Positions 23,843 to 37,715 of a DNA stretch of 64,000 bases are shown in pieces. Origin of the DNA: Rhinopomastus cyanomelas (taxonomy: Eukaryota; Chordata; Aves; Bucerotiformes; Rhinopomastidae); assembly GCA_013400115.1 (NCBI GenBank), contig VXBP01010394.1:1240001-1304000 (forward strand), read 5' to 3'. The first letter of the stretch is position 1. Each line of letters opens with the position of its first letter. The translations under genes and the position numbers were made by a program. The notes beneath the pieces were generated by a model, which did no database searches, was not told the origin of the DNA, and saw only the letters and a list, made by a program, of their open reading frames with translations.

Positions 23843-26800
23843 AGTTATTTCTGCAACAAATAAACCCAGGCTTAGCATATGATTGCCCTGCTGACATGAA
23901 ATTTCAGTTCCCATTAGCAAAGTGACAGTTGCTTTATGTGCAGCCCCCACTGCAGAACTGTAAAGCCAGTAGAAGATTCCAAATCACAGGAAAGAGTGGT
24001 GGCCAACTAGTCCCAAAATCATTGTAAGGACACATTAATAACATTATAGTGAAAGCTAAATATGAAAATGGTTGTTTTTTAGATCTAGCAGGCTATTCAT
24101 TAGTCACAGTAAGAAAAACAAAGAAAGGATAGTTGAAAAAGAAAGGGCAGCACTCTAGCTCGGGCTTTCTCTCTCTACTGTATTCATTTAGATCTGCACT
24201 GAAGCTCTCAAAGAAAAACAAATTTTAAGCATTTTCTCTCTCACTTCACACTTTATGTCTAACCACACTTGGAAATGTAAACAAAAAAAACCCCTAAACT
24301 CTGCGAAGGGTGCTAGGTGATCACAGGCACGTGCTCCTACATCATAAAGTGTATGAAAAGAAACTGGACCTTTGAGGTTGATAAAACACAGCGACAACAT
24401 GTTGAAGTAAAAGCAGACACAGCATTTTGATTACTTGTTGTTTCGTGAGGTTTTACTTCCTTTATGCCATTTTCCAATCTACCACTTTTTTGATCCAAAT
24501 TGCTTTTAAAGTCTTAACTGTGATTTGTTCTGGAAAACATACAAGAAAAATCTCCAAATAATATAAACGTTCTGGCCTTTTCACCTGTCAGCACAATGTG
24601 TTCATCTGGCTACAGAAACAAAAAAACTTATCTTGAAATTGATGTTCCCCAAACAAGCCACTTCTGCAGATCAACTTGTTTGGTTGAGAATGTTACTGTA
24701 TTGACATTTTAGTGCTGCTTGTGAGCCTCTTAGCTGTACCCAGACCACCAAATAAACATACAGTGACCTGGATGATGGAATCACCAAATCTACTTCATAA
24801 TATTTTGATATTTTAATGCCTCACTTTTTTACAATCTCACTGCATTGTTGGCTGACAAACCTGGAAAACCACATAGTGCTGGTAAAATACTTGATTCTGT
24901 TCAAGAGTTGAGTATTGAATTTCTGTTCAAGAGAAGCGTTCCTCCTAAATTCATATTTACTGATCTAATTCATTCACAGGAAATAAGGAAAGCCCTTAGT
25001 GTAAACTCAGCTGAAACTGCTTTCCAAGACGCTAGCACCCACTCACCTGTCCCACAGCACCAAAGCACCCTCCACTCCCACCAGCCAGCCTGGTCTCAGT
25101 ACATCACTGTACAGGTCCTGGCTTCTGGGCAAGTTTTTTGATTGTGCCTCATCCCTCCTCTCTCAAATGACAGTGTCTCTAGTCAGCACGTGTTAAAGAA
25201 CTCCTGCACTTACAGGCAAGAGCTGCTATGTTAAAGACCCTGTTTTACTGGGACAACTGTACATTTAACATGGGGTTATTCTGAAATCTTGCACACTAGG
25301 TATCTCATACAGATGTGGACTTGGCAATCGCTGCACTTCCAAGTGAGCCACAGTTACACTGTTGATTTTCCCTTCAGTCAGCCTGTGGTTTTGAAACAAC
25401 AATGTATGGCAGATTTAATTTAAGAGTTTGTTCCACTTGAGACTGGATTTATATTTGGAGCCTAACTACTTGCCAAAGGACACCACTAAACTGAAGAATT
25501 ACTAAAAAGGCTCTGTATCAAGAGAAAATGTCTTAAGGTTTTAGGAAAGAGATTTTGCACTATTTGTCTCAAAATTAACACAAAAGGCCAAACAGCAATG
25601 TAAGAGAGCTGGCAATACAATTACTCAAAAAGTACATGGGCTATCGTTAACTGAGAAACTCACAAGCTGAAGAAGAAAGGAAAGAATGCAGTTTGTCACC
25701 CACAGGTGAGTGAAGCCAAGCACACACTTCTCAACCACCTGCAGTGTGCACTGAGCAACAAGAGAGAGAAAGAATTAGAAGAATGAGCATTCGTTACATT
25801 GGCCACCACCACCCACAACCTCTCGTGGGCTTGGTCCATGAAGACCTCTGGAAACACACCCTCCCCTTCTGTCCTCCTGACATCGTCAGATAATGCTTCC
25901 CAGGTTGTACAAGGCACAGTCTGCTTTCCTGGCTTCCACTTCCCAAAACGGGAACACACTGCAGATAACAGCAGAGAAGGATCACAGGAGTGTGAAGGTA
26001 ACTGGGATTAAAGCAGCACCTGCCTGTGCTTCTGGAAGAAAGTGTCCTGATGAGCATCAGGACACTGCCCCCACGTGCAGCCATCCTATGGGCTTCCCAG
26101 GGTCTACTTTAGATTCTCCACAGCAACATAACTCTGTAAGCAAGAAGCAAAATCCAGTCGTGTATTATCAGCACTAGCTGATGGTCCCAAGCTGTACAAA
26201 GCAACGCCACTCCCACCATCCTCCGTGTGCTTTTCCTTTTAGCACCCCAGAGGTTATTTTGCAAAGCCTTATTTCTGGCTGTCTGTGGCTGGGGTGGTCA
26301 CTTTACTGACCAGACTTTACAGATAAGAGCTGGTTCCAAAACTTTTGCTAATGCTTTCTCTTCTTGTAACTTCTGTCCAAAGTTAGCTCATACTGGTACC
26401 TTTCATTAGCCCTGTTTTTGCATTGCTCCTGACCAGTCTTGTTCATTTATCTTGGTAACTCTATTCTGTATCAATTCTCACAGCTTAAAATTTACCTTCC
26501 CTTTTCAGCTCTGGAGGTACTGACACTTCACTTGGCTTCACTTAATTTTTTTCCTGAGATTTTAAAAGCCTTGATTTACCAGTATAATTCTACACAGCAT
26601 GAGCCCTGTGGAAAGGACAACCAGTGTGAGAAAATAATGTGACTGGTTGGTGAACACAGAGAAAAAACCAAAAACTCCCAAAGCATTCAAAGTATCTAAA
26701 GATTCTCGCAAAAATTCCTTGAGAGAAAAAAGAACTAGAAAATTTGACAAACACACTGCCACCTGCATATCCAAAAATATCTACAGATTTCAGCAGAAAC

Positions 26801-27749
26801 ATAAAACTTGAAGCATAACAGTCTCCTTGACAGTAAGACAAGAATCCACTTTCCACAAGTGCCCTCTCTCCCCTCATCTGCATTTCAGATTACGCTGTAT
26901 GATAATTTACAACCTCCAGTCATCAGAAATTTAAGATAGTCCCTACAAAGATGTTTTTAAGTGGAACAGGAGGAAGTTAAATGATAAGGTTACACAGTTT
27001 GCTCTCCTACGCAACAGGGTCTACTTATTACTTCAGCTGCTCAAGCTGCTACAGATTTCCTTTGGTTCTGGGGGAAGGTTTGTGGCTGCCAAAGATCATA
27101 CGGAGAATTAAACCACAATATCTCTTCTCGAAGCCACTGACAACAGAAAAGTATGTTTTAATAAAAAGGCTGTAGGAAGGTAAAGTTTGTGCAGAGATTT
27201 AGCTCAGCTTCACCCTCTGACATGAAAGCCGAAGTGATAAAGGCCTTTCAGATACCTCATCTCTATAGGGGAGAGTCTCTTACCCGAGCAAACAATCAGT
27301 AAAGCACTGATTTTAAACAGCTCATTACATATGAACGAGATTAACTGAAACCAAACAGTTTGGCATTATTTCAGGCTCACTGTATAAGCACAGCTCTAAG
27401 TAAACTCTACTGCTGGACGTCACATAGGCTTTAAACAAAGTAGGTACAATCCCTGTATTTTAAAAAAGTAAACTTGATATTCCCTGATGCCACCACCAGC
27501 TGTGAGTCTGTTGCCTCACTAAAGTCATATGACCTGCAGAGACATATATTTTAATTCCTTTTCTGGAATACATCACCATAAACATGTCTAGGGGCTTAGT
27601 TTTTGCAATCGTTTCATGGAAATCCACTGTACATTCTGGTAACAGCATTTTGGGATATGCTGTCGTATCTTCTCTCCTGCAGAACGTTATCGAAGTCGCT
27701 TGAAGAGGATCGCTCTATCCATTTGAACCATTTGGGTATTGCTTGCAGA
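23843..27749. other. Intron block
   Basis: It holds the 12-base palindrome at 26041. Several short frames overlap at 25700-26180 on both strands, with no recognisable product. Confidence 0.6.
26041..26066. repeat. Perfect 12-base inverted repeat with 2-base loop
   Basis: AGTGTCCTGATG is followed by AG and then CATCAGGACACT, its exact reverse complement. The arms could form a short cruciform or RNA hairpin. It is unusual for chance at this arm length and spacer. No flanking mobile element is visible. Confidence 0.95.
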
Positions 27750-28500
27750 TTCTTGGTGCAAACCCAAGTATGGAGGTCCTGTGGCAAATGTACTCACTGC
27801 TGTAACTTCTCTGTGTCCTGGAAGACAGAGACTGATCATGAACTTGTGGAGTTTAGGATCCTTAGGGCAGCAAGGAGGGTACACAGCAAGCTCACTCTCT
27901 GGGACTTCGGGTGAGCAGACGTTGACCTTTACAGGGATCTGCTAGGATCAGGCCTGATCTGATCTGTTCCTCGGGGTGCAGCCTTGAGGGAAAAGGGCCC
28001 CAAGCAAGCCGGTCAGTATTCAGGGAGTATTCACTCCTCCAAGCCCAGGAATGACGTACCCTAACAAAGATAAAGTGAGACAAGAATGGAAGGAGGCCAG
28101 CACGGATGAACAAGCTGCTCCTGGACAAACTCAAACAGAAAAAGGAAGCCCACAGACCTGTTGGAGCGAGTACACAACAGGGCCACAAAGATGATCAGAG
28201 GGCGGCAACACCTCTCCGATGAAGACAGGCCGAGAGCTGGGGTGGTTCAGCCTGAAGAAAAGGCCTTACAGTAGCCTTCCAGTACTGAAAGAGGGAAGGC
28301 CTACAGGAAAGCTGGAGGCCCACTACGGCAGAGCCAGGCAGTGACTGGACTAGGGGTAATGGCTTTAAACTGAAAGAGGGAAGACTCAGAGTAGATGTCG
28401 CCCAGGGAGGTTGCCGCTGGACGCTGCCCATGGCAGAGGTGTTGGAACTACATGATCTTTAGGGTTCTTCCCAGTCCAAACCATTCTGTGATTCTGTGAA
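27750..28500 (+). mobile_element. Internally deleted CR1 LINE
   Basis: Part of the CR1 pol region just before the reverse transcriptase survives. Around 27832-27890 the reading is DHELVEFRILRAARR, and downstream pieces resemble the SLLQAQE and ASTDEQ/LLDKLKQKK segments of that family, with frameshifts. Near 28148 it jumps directly to the 3' region (ERVHNRATKMIRG equivalent), so the reverse transcriptase core is absent. The right end is complete with 'GGTTCTTCCCAGTCC' and ATTCTGTGATTCTGTGA. It is a dead element. The left boundary is uncertain because similarity fades upstream of about 27800. Confidence 0.85.
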
Positions 28501-31183
28501 AAAGAGCCTCAACTTCACCCTCTCTAACCACAGTTTGAACAATGAGGACACAAAAATAGTGATGCTGAGGAAATATAAATATTCTCAGAACAGCATTCGA
28601 AACCATGAGTGGTTAGCAAAATCATAGTTTCCAAGAAAACAAATTTGAGTGTAACTTGAATTTCTATTCAGCCAATCCACCGCTCCACAGCTGAGCAAAT
28701 TCATACTTCAGATTCAATAACCAAATCTGTACTATTAAACAGTATTTGTTTATTTTACCACACAACATTGCAACTGTGAAAATCACCTCTTAATTCTGGG
28801 TTTCTTTAATCTGCCAAGTCATTCTATTTATTCTGTGTTTTTCCTCTGCACAGATACCTCCATCTTGTTCTCTATACAGTCACCACACTTCGGAATGCCC
28901 ACATCTCTGCTTTATACAGCTCAAATCTGTATGGTAAGAGGATAGGTTGCCACGCTTCTGAAATTTTATTTGGTATCCATTTTCTTAAACTCAGCAGTAA
29001 AAGAGATATGGGATGAAAACCAGATAAATCTTATCCCATTATGGTTTTGCAAGCTATAGAAATAACAAGGAAACACACAGATCAACAAAAAATCCCCTCT
29101 AAAACAATTTATCAGAGGAATTTTTTTAACAAGGACTGTTCTGCTAATGTAGTGATGGCCACAAGAAAACCCAAACCACCACACAGAGAGCCCCCTGTGT
29201 GGGATAGATATCCTCAGTCCAAGGTATAACATTGTTATGCTGTCAAAATAATGAAGGAAGAAGATGAATTTAGGAGACTGAATTTAAGATGGAAGAGTCT
29301 GTCATGCAATAACAGCTTATAAGAGTTACAAAGCCAACATATAAACAGAAAAAGCAAAGCTGACATATTTGATAACCACAAAGCCTGCTTATTCCAAATA
29401 TACTCTCAATTACAGTCATTCTGGATTACACAAAATGAAAAAACAAGTTCAGGGAAGTGCAGCAGTACAATGTTCATCTCTGCTTTTGTGCTGTCGACCT
29501 CTCAAAGCTGCTCTCCATGCAATGGAGCCTCCCCAACCACCTGCCCTGGCAGACCCCCCGGGGGAAGTAAAGGTGGTTTCACAGCTCCTGAATGAGCAAC
29601 ACACATCCCACTCCTGCGTGGTGTTCAGGGCAGGGCAAGAGCACAGAACACAGAACATACACGGTGGCAGTTTCCTGTGGTTTGAAGCTGAATGCCATCA
29701 AGAAGTCAGACGTTTTCTGTAAGGGTTGGTTCTAAAAAATGTGCTAAGCCATACCTGTACAACGTGGTCCCTCAAAGGCAAACAGCTGTGGGTCGCAGAC
29801 TTTCCAGAAAGACCTTAACCTATTAAATCTCATTCATGCTGCTTTGTTGCAGTTACTCCAAGGCCCAGTTACAACCTCTCCATTACAGTTTGTTAATAGT
29901 AAAAGCAAGCGCAAAGGTTCATTTTACGTAAGAAACGGTAAAGAAACGGGCAAACACAGATGAGAGATTGTTGTACTGAGTCAACAAGAGAGAATCACAT
30001 AACTCAAGCACTGAAAACATCTAAACCCACAATCTGTTGTGTACACAGAGATTTCAGAAAGCAAATAACATTTCGTTTCTTGTGCTCTGTTCTGGTTCAT
30101 CCATCCACACTGGAATAATTCTAAGTCCAAGTACAGGATTTTAGTGCTTTATCAATACTGGATAATATAGATTGCCAAGTCCCTCCAATTTAATGTTCTT
30201 TCTAATTAGAGTGCTGCTAGATTTGTAGGCAGCCTTATAAACCACTTTAACCTTATTTTAATTTTTCATTATGAAAATTATAACTGTTCATTAACTGTGG
30301 AAGACACAGCATTACAGCTGCGATATATCATTGCTCGTATTATCAACAACAAACTTTATAAACTCAGTGCTTGAAGCAGATACTGCTAATAATGTCTTCA
30401 GGTTTTTTTTCTGGTTTTGTAAGGGTTTAGAACAAAATTAAGGAGGCGTGCACACACAGTTAGTTGCCTATCCATGCACCAAATTTTATACATTCTCATG
30501 ATGTCAAAATTAGTGACAAGATATTGCACCAAATTCAGACTCTTTAGAAACTAAAACGTAAATCACCGAACAAGAAACTATTTGCCCGGTTCTGATCTCC
30601 CCATCTCTCCAAGTCATTGGTAAGATTATTACACAAGAATGATGCCCAGATGATGGCTTTTAGCATATTGTGAATAACTGTCATCAAAAGTAATAATTTT
30701 CCACAGAGATTCAGCACCACATAGCTTGCTTCAATATTGTTCAAATGCCTATGTCAGGGATACTCCAAAAGACACTTGGATATCACAATGAATTCAAATG
30801 GAATATTACTGATACAATTTTTTGGCTCATAATTTGAAATATTAATTTTATAATATTTAGTACCTCTTCTTAAACTACTATCTTTAAAATAGAGTATCCT
30901 ACTGGAAGTCATTTTTAAAAGCTAGACTATTCTGCCAGCCCAGCTACCACAGAATGGGAAATAAATGTATTCGTTTTATTCTACCTGATGGGCTCTCTTA
31001 TTTTATTTTTTTTGGTGAGACTTTCCATTGCCTCTGGCTTTATTAGCAAAACCTAAAATGCAGATAATTTTTACTTCTGTTTTATGCAAACTGAATTGAT
31101 TAATGTATTTCAGAAGATGAAACTGTACTGAACTGAGTCAACTGAGCATTTACTCTTTCATATAACCAACGTGATGTTAGATC
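28501..31183. other. Intron block
   Basis: Around 30190-30300 is an AT-rich stretch with TTCTAATTAGAG and other TAAT cores. A 117-codon frame at 29369-29722 resembles nothing known. Confidence 0.55.
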
Positions 31184-31245
31184 ACAGGCTAGACTCGATG
31201 ATATCAGAGGTCTTTCCACCCTCAATAGTTCTGTGACTCTGTGAA
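31184..31245 (+). mobile_element. Short CR1 3' tail
   Basis: It shows 'AGGCTAGACTCGATGATATC', 'AGAGGTCTTTCCACCCTCA' and GTTCTGTGACTCTGTGA, a diverged CR1 terminus in sense. Confidence 0.8.
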
Positions 31246-34200
31246 AAGTAAAACTTTTTTCTAGCCAGCAGCCAGCACACAATTTGCTAATTTCCAGGTG
31301 AAAAGTGCCCAAGTGCTAGTCTAGCCTTTTCACATGGAATACAGGGAGAAATACTACTGCTCTTGGATATTTGTTTAATTTTTCTTATCATTCTGCAACA
31401 GCTGCTGGATCTGCCAAACCAAAAAACCTCAGCTGTAGCTCTTTGTGTAATCCCACAAAACAGCAAACTTCCCATGAAGTTCAGGTCACACGTGAACACA
31501 CTGCAAAGAGGCACTAAGAGAAGGAAAACAGTGACAGCAACCACGAAGAATCAAAACTTCAGAGCGGATAAAAGAAAGAAGGAGTACGTCAGAGACAGGC
31601 AAGCAGCTAAGAGATGTGGTGAGGCATACCTGCGCTGATAGTGCTGATACAGGAAGCAATGTATGATTCTATGAATAAAACAGGATGCAGGTTAATAAAC
31701 CTTCAGTTTATTAAGCTGAATTATCTTGCATGGTCATTACCATACGACCAAGGTTTGACTTTCCTGGATAAGCTGCTCTGAAGAGACATGTCAGTACTGA
31801 TGGACAAACTGTTCTCTTGTCCTTTCGTTTCAGCTAGTGCCCTACTTTGCCAAGTAAATACTGTGAAAATGTTTAATTGTTGTAGAGGCCTAATCAGCAC
31901 CATGGAACACAATGGCAGTTAAACAGCTCAGAGAGCAGAATCTACACAAGCCAGCAGCCACTGCTTTTAGTGTTATGTTGAGAACATTTTGAGAGTAAAA
32001 TACAGTTTGCAACGCCCAGTTTTTCACCAAAGCTCAGTAAGGAGCCCAGTATATCTTCCATAGATTTCTTTTAGCAGGTAATTCCTCTTTCCATTTCCTG
32101 GTCCTGCTCAAACTCAGCTAAAATGAAATATCTTATTTTTCATTGAAAAGAAGAAAAAGAAGAAAGATAAAATCAGAGGGGTTGAGCATTCTTGTATTAG
32201 CTTTCTGCATTTGTTTTAACAAGGTTCTACCACACACACATACAACATCTGAGACCCATTCTGTATCATGTATAAGAAACAGCATCCCTCAGAGAGGCTT
32301 TTCTCCAAGCAGTTTTAAAAGAGCTTTTTTCATTCTGAATTAAACAGGATGCAGGCATTGCTACCAGTGGAGGAGGAAGAATCACAAACAACTATAACCC
32401 AAATATTCTACAGAAATGTAAGGAAATGTAAGCAAGTAATTACAAATAAAACTGCTTACATTCATGCAACTTGTTTGGCAACAGCAGTATAGCATAAGGA
32501 AAGCTGCTACAATTCATAACAGCATCTTGTAATAAAACAGCTTTATGCATCCCTCTCAAACTGTTTAGTGCTCAAATCTCATCAGATGGCTGAGTAAGCA
32601 TTACACTTTGGGACAGTAAATCTTTGTTTCCAATATGGTCTATATTCACAGACATGTACTTTTGCATTCAGTGTAAGACACTTCCAGCTAAGCACTCAAC
32701 AAAAACCCAACGATACATAAAAATATCTGCATGCTATTTGTCTAGTCAGCTATCTAGACTCTGAAAACATTTAGGAACCTTGAAGGAACAGAAGCCCAAC
32801 AGGAGCTGACACCAGAAAAAGCTAATTTGAAGTTTGGATCCACAAACAAGGAAGAAGCTGTGTCTTTATACAGGGCACTATCTCTTCCCCAGGTCTTTAT
32901 CCATGTCATTGAGGTGCCTATGGCTGTGCTGTGGTGCACACTGCTTCCTCTAAACAAAAAGTGAAAGTCAGAAAAAGCAACAAATGTGAATTCCTGACAG
33001 ATGATGCTTGAAGAGCTCTACCTGCACAGATAGATAGAGCTCACAGAAAAGATAGATGGCTTTAACTACAGCATCTCATTGAATCTGTAAAGAAAAAGTG
33101 CTGAGTATCATGGGTGTTCCAATAAAACAGAAAAGGGCACCACCAGACCTAATGGCAGTGGAAGCCAGTTTCCAAAACCCCATGAGAAGCCAGCACCTGC
33201 TTTTACCAGGGAGGCTGACTGCCTTCGGATGCTGCCTGCCAGGTGAAAGGATGGATTTTCTACCTATTGATGTTTTCAAGACTCCAGGATGTGCTTCATT
33301 CAAGGACAGATTACTAGGATTGATGTAGAAATAATCTGATGAATGTTAATGAACGACCGCGTAGCAGGCCAAATGAGATAACTGGTAGGCATTCTGACAT
33401 TAAACTCTGAATCCAGGGACAAATACTGTAAACAAGAAAAAATAAATGCTGGGCCCTGCTCACCCAGCTGTACCTGCTCCTGGCTTTCTTTTCTACTAAT
33501 TCGGATTCCCGTTTATAGGCTTTAAGTCAATTGGTCATCACTCCAAAACACCCAAACTATAGTTTGGGGGGCGGGTTGTGGGGTGAGTGGGTTTGTTGTT
33601 TGTTTCACGGTTTCTGTACGTTTTTCTTACTAATTAAACTGTGAGTCCAGCCACAATATCTGAAAAGCTTCTCAAAAGCACAGGATCCATTTGAAGCATT
33701 AGGAGAACAAACAGGGTCAAGAAAACAAATATGAACAGAGTAATAATCATCACAGACCAACCAGGTATTCCCTGTGTCTAGAACTGTGTCCAAAGAACAG
33801 TAAGATGTTTCAAAAGAAACTGGGGAAAAATGTGTAAAAGACAATTACAGAATAAGCACAATAAACAACTAAAACCTGTTCCAGATGCATTGGAGTTGAA
33901 AAGTGACCCATGCACTGGAGCAGCGCCTACACTCTGGTGTTCAACCCATCTTCCACACACAAAAAAACCCCCAAATCAAATGTCTAATTCTTACCTTATT
34001 TTCCTGAGGATGCAGATCTTAATAACAGCTGGTATCAGAGAGTTCAACAGTGCACAATTCAAAAGAAATTATGTTGTCAGTTTAAAAAATATTCAAATAT
34101 TTCTTTCTTTCTGTATTATGAGCCAGGTGGAAGAGGAGGCAGAGGCTTAATTTCTCTTTACCAGAAAACAAGCTGTAGAGCTTCTGCTGAGTTCACAGCA

Positions 34201-35824
34201 GAAGCAAAACAACGTTCATTAATGCCAACTCTGGACTATATCACTTACAATTTTCTGGCACAAGGTGTAGAATGCAGGGACAAAAGTGCCTAGTTCAAAC
34301 CCAGATCAAGCACTAAATCTTTTCAAGTCTGAAATGTTCATGGCAATATGCATGTTAGGAAAGCACTGGGGGCTCTTCATCACTTTGGGAACTCCCACAA
34401 ATACTCAGCCTCCAACCAGTTCTTGCTGGAAAACAAGACTTTAAAAAGTACCTGTGTGAACCTGCAGATTCTTCCAAAGACAAGAACCCAGACAAGGTGA
34501 AAGATTTGCACATTAGCCAGTTTTACTAGCAGGATGAATCAAAAAATAAGTATTTTCATTCAGAGTATTTTATTTTAAAAATAAACTTATAACTTCATTT
34601 CCTTAAGAGTACATTATTTCCTTTATGATCAATTTTCATATGAGAAAGCATCCTGAAGGATGTGCCTAAATATTAACAACTGCTTAGCAGAGTGGGTGCA
34701 CATGTGTGTATTAGAACTTGGAGAAAGATTTATAGGATCAACATTATTATTTTCAGTATCTAAAGTCTTTGACTTCTATTACACAGCTGAGCAAAGGGAT
34801 GAGGATATGAAAAGCAGACAAAGAACAGGTTTTCTTCACTGTTCAGCTACAACCTAAAATTATACGGCAGGCAAACACAGCTCTTCTATTTTGAAGCACA
34901 AGTTCTTTTTGCTTGATGCAAATTTGTAACTATAAAGTATAGGAAGTATAATTCCTATTAACCTTTAAGTGCTTTGGAAAAGGTAGGTGAATTAAAACGG
35001 TTATTAAGCCCATTCTAGTCTATTGCAACTAATGAGAAGCCCAGTTCAGCAGCAGTAAAAGAAGCAGAAGCTCTTTTTGAAAGCTAAATAGCTCTTAAAG
35101 AAAAAAAAAACAAACCAGCCCAAGTGCATACATGCCTATCTGCACCAGAAATCCCTGCATTCTCACTCTCTAATTTAAGATGTGAACAAATGCTGATTTT
35201 TAATAATGATCACAGAGGAAATGCCAAGACTAAAATATTATTCCCCAAGAGAAACTGTGTGTGTACACAGAATTCACAAACTATGTCTCTCTGTTCGTTG
35301 TTTATTCCACAAATACCTATTAATGTTAGAAGAATACCATGTTTTTCAGCACTGGTCATATTAATCATTACTGGAGCCCTCAGCATCACAACCTCTCCAT
35401 GTAATGTTTCAGAAGACACTATTTCATTCACATCCAACGTCACCTTTATCATGTACTCTTGGAACAAGGTTCACAGTAATATTTTACTCGATGCTTTGTA
35501 TTTAGCTTGCTACTTGAATGCATTCTTTCCATAGCCATGGCATTTTAAAGATTTCAACATGCTCTACTGCAACAGCCACCTCTGAACTGCCTCTCAGACA
35601 AAGAGAACTCATGGCCAAGACACTGAGCTAGAAGTTGGCTCAAACAGGTAAGAGAGCAAGAGTTACCCCTTCATTCAACAAGTCCACATTAGCCAGTCTG
35701 AATTCTCACAGCTATTGCTCAGCAAATCTGAGCAATACCCACGCCCAGCAAAGTCAGTCACAATGTACCAAGATAGAAAATGGTGAAACACTCAGAAAAA
35801 GTGGTGGGGAATGAAAGGAAAGTA
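31246..35824. other. Intron block
   Basis: It contains the G-quadruplex motif at 33566. Open frames on both strands at 33076-33328 and a 136-codon frame at 35124 lack family motifs. Confidence 0.55.
33566..33591 (+). other. G-quadruplex motif
   Basis: Four G runs (6, 3, 4 and 3 long) are separated by loops of 1, 4 and 5 bases, which satisfies the common G3 loop 1-7 rule. It lies on the template strand of TENM2, deep in intron 2. Confidence 0.7.
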
Positions 35825-35926
35825 GATGTGGCACTTTGGGACATGGGCTAGTGGTCGTGGAGATGTTGGGTTGAAGGTCAGACTTAATGATCTTAGAGGT
35901 CCTTTTCAACCTTTATAATCCTGTGG
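35825..35926 (+). mobile_element. Short CR1 3' end
   Basis: It reads GATGTGGCACTTTGGGACAT, 'GGGCTAGTGGTCGTGG', 'GTTGGGTTGAAGGTC', 'TTAATGATCTTAGAGGTCC' and a degraded ATCCTGTGG tail. This is the CR1 subgroup with a 'GACATGGGCTAGTGG' block. Confidence 0.87.
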
Positions 35927-36085
35927 AAGTAGAAAGGAAGAGATTATCAGCACAACTGCTTCCAACCACCATGTACAAATTAACGAGCCATCTGCTCAAA
36001 AAGGAAGAAAACAGCCAAAACCCCAACATAGCCCAACCACAAAGGGGTGAGAGAAAACAGTTCATGCACAGGTAATTGAAGGCTG

Positions 36086-36142
36086 AGAGTCTATTCCATG
36101 ATCTTTCGAGGTCCCTTCCAATCCCTAATGATTCTATGATTT
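36086..36142 (+). mobile_element. Short CR1 3' tail
   Basis: It contains 'CGAGGTCCCTTCCAATCCC' followed by TAATGATTCTATGAT, the CR1 terminus in sense. Only the last 55 or so bases are present. Confidence 0.82.
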
Positions 36143-37715
36143 CCTTGAAAAACCACTTCTAAAGAGATTTCCTTCTGGTTTTATGTTATTGTGACTTAGA
36201 TCTAATATACACAGTTTTACTTGAATTCCTATTTGTCTGCAAATCTTAAGCATTACAGCTCAAAAGGTGACCTGACTGATGGTAGAGCACATGTGAGAGA
36301 GGGCATCTTAGATTTTGGCTTTGACTCTCTTACATTTTCCTTTCCTCTATATGCAGCTGGGGAAGGGTGCTATAAAGGTCTGTGCTTTTATTTATTTGCT
36401 ATCCTAGTCATGCTGCTGCATAGCTCGATTATTGCCCATATCAACACTGATGAATGCAGAGAAGAAAAGTACTTCCATGCTTTTAAATCACTGAACAATA
36501 AGAAGGTAGAGGAAGGAGGATTCTTCTTCAACACCTTTGCTTTACTAACTAAGGAATTCAGATTAAAAGAGAAATATTTATTTCTTGCTAATGCAGGGCT
36601 TCCTAGAGACGAAAAACAGCACAGTTGCCTCACCTCAGTAAATATTTTATAGCAGGATCACATATCTCTCAGGTAACCATTAAAACCAAAGTCAATCTTG
36701 ATTCAACAGCAATGCAAGTTTTATGTGTGTGCTGGCTATAAGTGGAAACCTTGCCTTGAGGTCTTTTTCCTGACACAAGCTACCCTACATCTGATTCCAT
36801 GCTCAGGGCTTCCTCCGTAAGGTTCTGCCACTTGCCTCCCCCTCCAATTCTGTGTGATTATGTAAGTGTATGGATACACAGAAAAGGCACATACTGCAGA
36901 GTGCCACTCAGAGCCTGACAGGGGAACCCTATGAATGTGCTCGCTTCCACCAGAACACAAGAAGTTGTTTTCTTTTATGTCTTTCACTCAAAACTACGTA
37001 TCAAACATTTAATTTTCGAAAGGTCACGTCTTCTGGAAATATTAAAACTAAAGATAGTAAAACTTAGTTGGATTTGGAACGTACACTCTAATGGGAGCCT
37101 AAAAGTTGAGTGTGACTGGTGTTTGAGGACAAGATGACCAAAATCTGACCTTGGTGCTCCTGGGAACCTAAGCAGTGAGACAGACTCAAGCTGAGGATCT
37201 GTAACAGCGACCATCTTCCCTAAACAGCAGCATGTTAGTCATTACGGAACACAGAATACTTGACACAGTAACTTTAAATCTGATCAAGCCAAATCACTCT
37301 TGTGAAATGTTCTTGCTGCACTGTGGTTCTCTGAATGTGGACCAGTAAATTCCCTGGTGACAGAGTTAGGATTTGAAGAAGAACAAGCTGCCATAGACCA
37401 AGTTGTTACAAATAAAATGTAGAATAAAATGTAGATTCATCAACCTGATTTGGGATGCTTTGGGACTGAGTTTTTCAGGGGGTTTTTACTGAATTTTTGT
37501 TCTTCAAGAAACCTATTCAACATATATGGAGACAAGATGCAGTATGAAATACCCAAGAGATGATGAGTAGTATTGGCAGAGCAACACAACGTCACGTGAA
37601 AGAAAAGCAAGTGTACCACACTTCCCAAGAGCTCCTTTCCTGTGATAACCTAATGTTTTATAACAATACTGGATGATGTTAAGAGATATTACAAGGAATT
37701 TATTTTATTCTAAGG
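36143..37715. other. Intron block
   Basis: A 143-codon plus-strand frame (36221-36652) was examined. It has no signal, domain or splice context that I can support. Confidence 0.55.

Noticed and set aside
31655..31675. Possible CR1 tail (ATGATTCTATGAAT)
   Set aside because: Only one octamer-like match and no CR1 body to its left.
34285..34305. tRNA-like AGTTCAAACCC box
   Set aside because: No matching A box or cloverleaf arms around it.
35124..35534. 136-codon plus-strand frame
   Set aside because: No recognisable family; low-complexity hydrophobic composition consistent with chance.
36221..36652. 143-codon plus-strand frame
   Set aside because: No domain, splice context or codon signal; it is antisense to TENM2 inside an intron.
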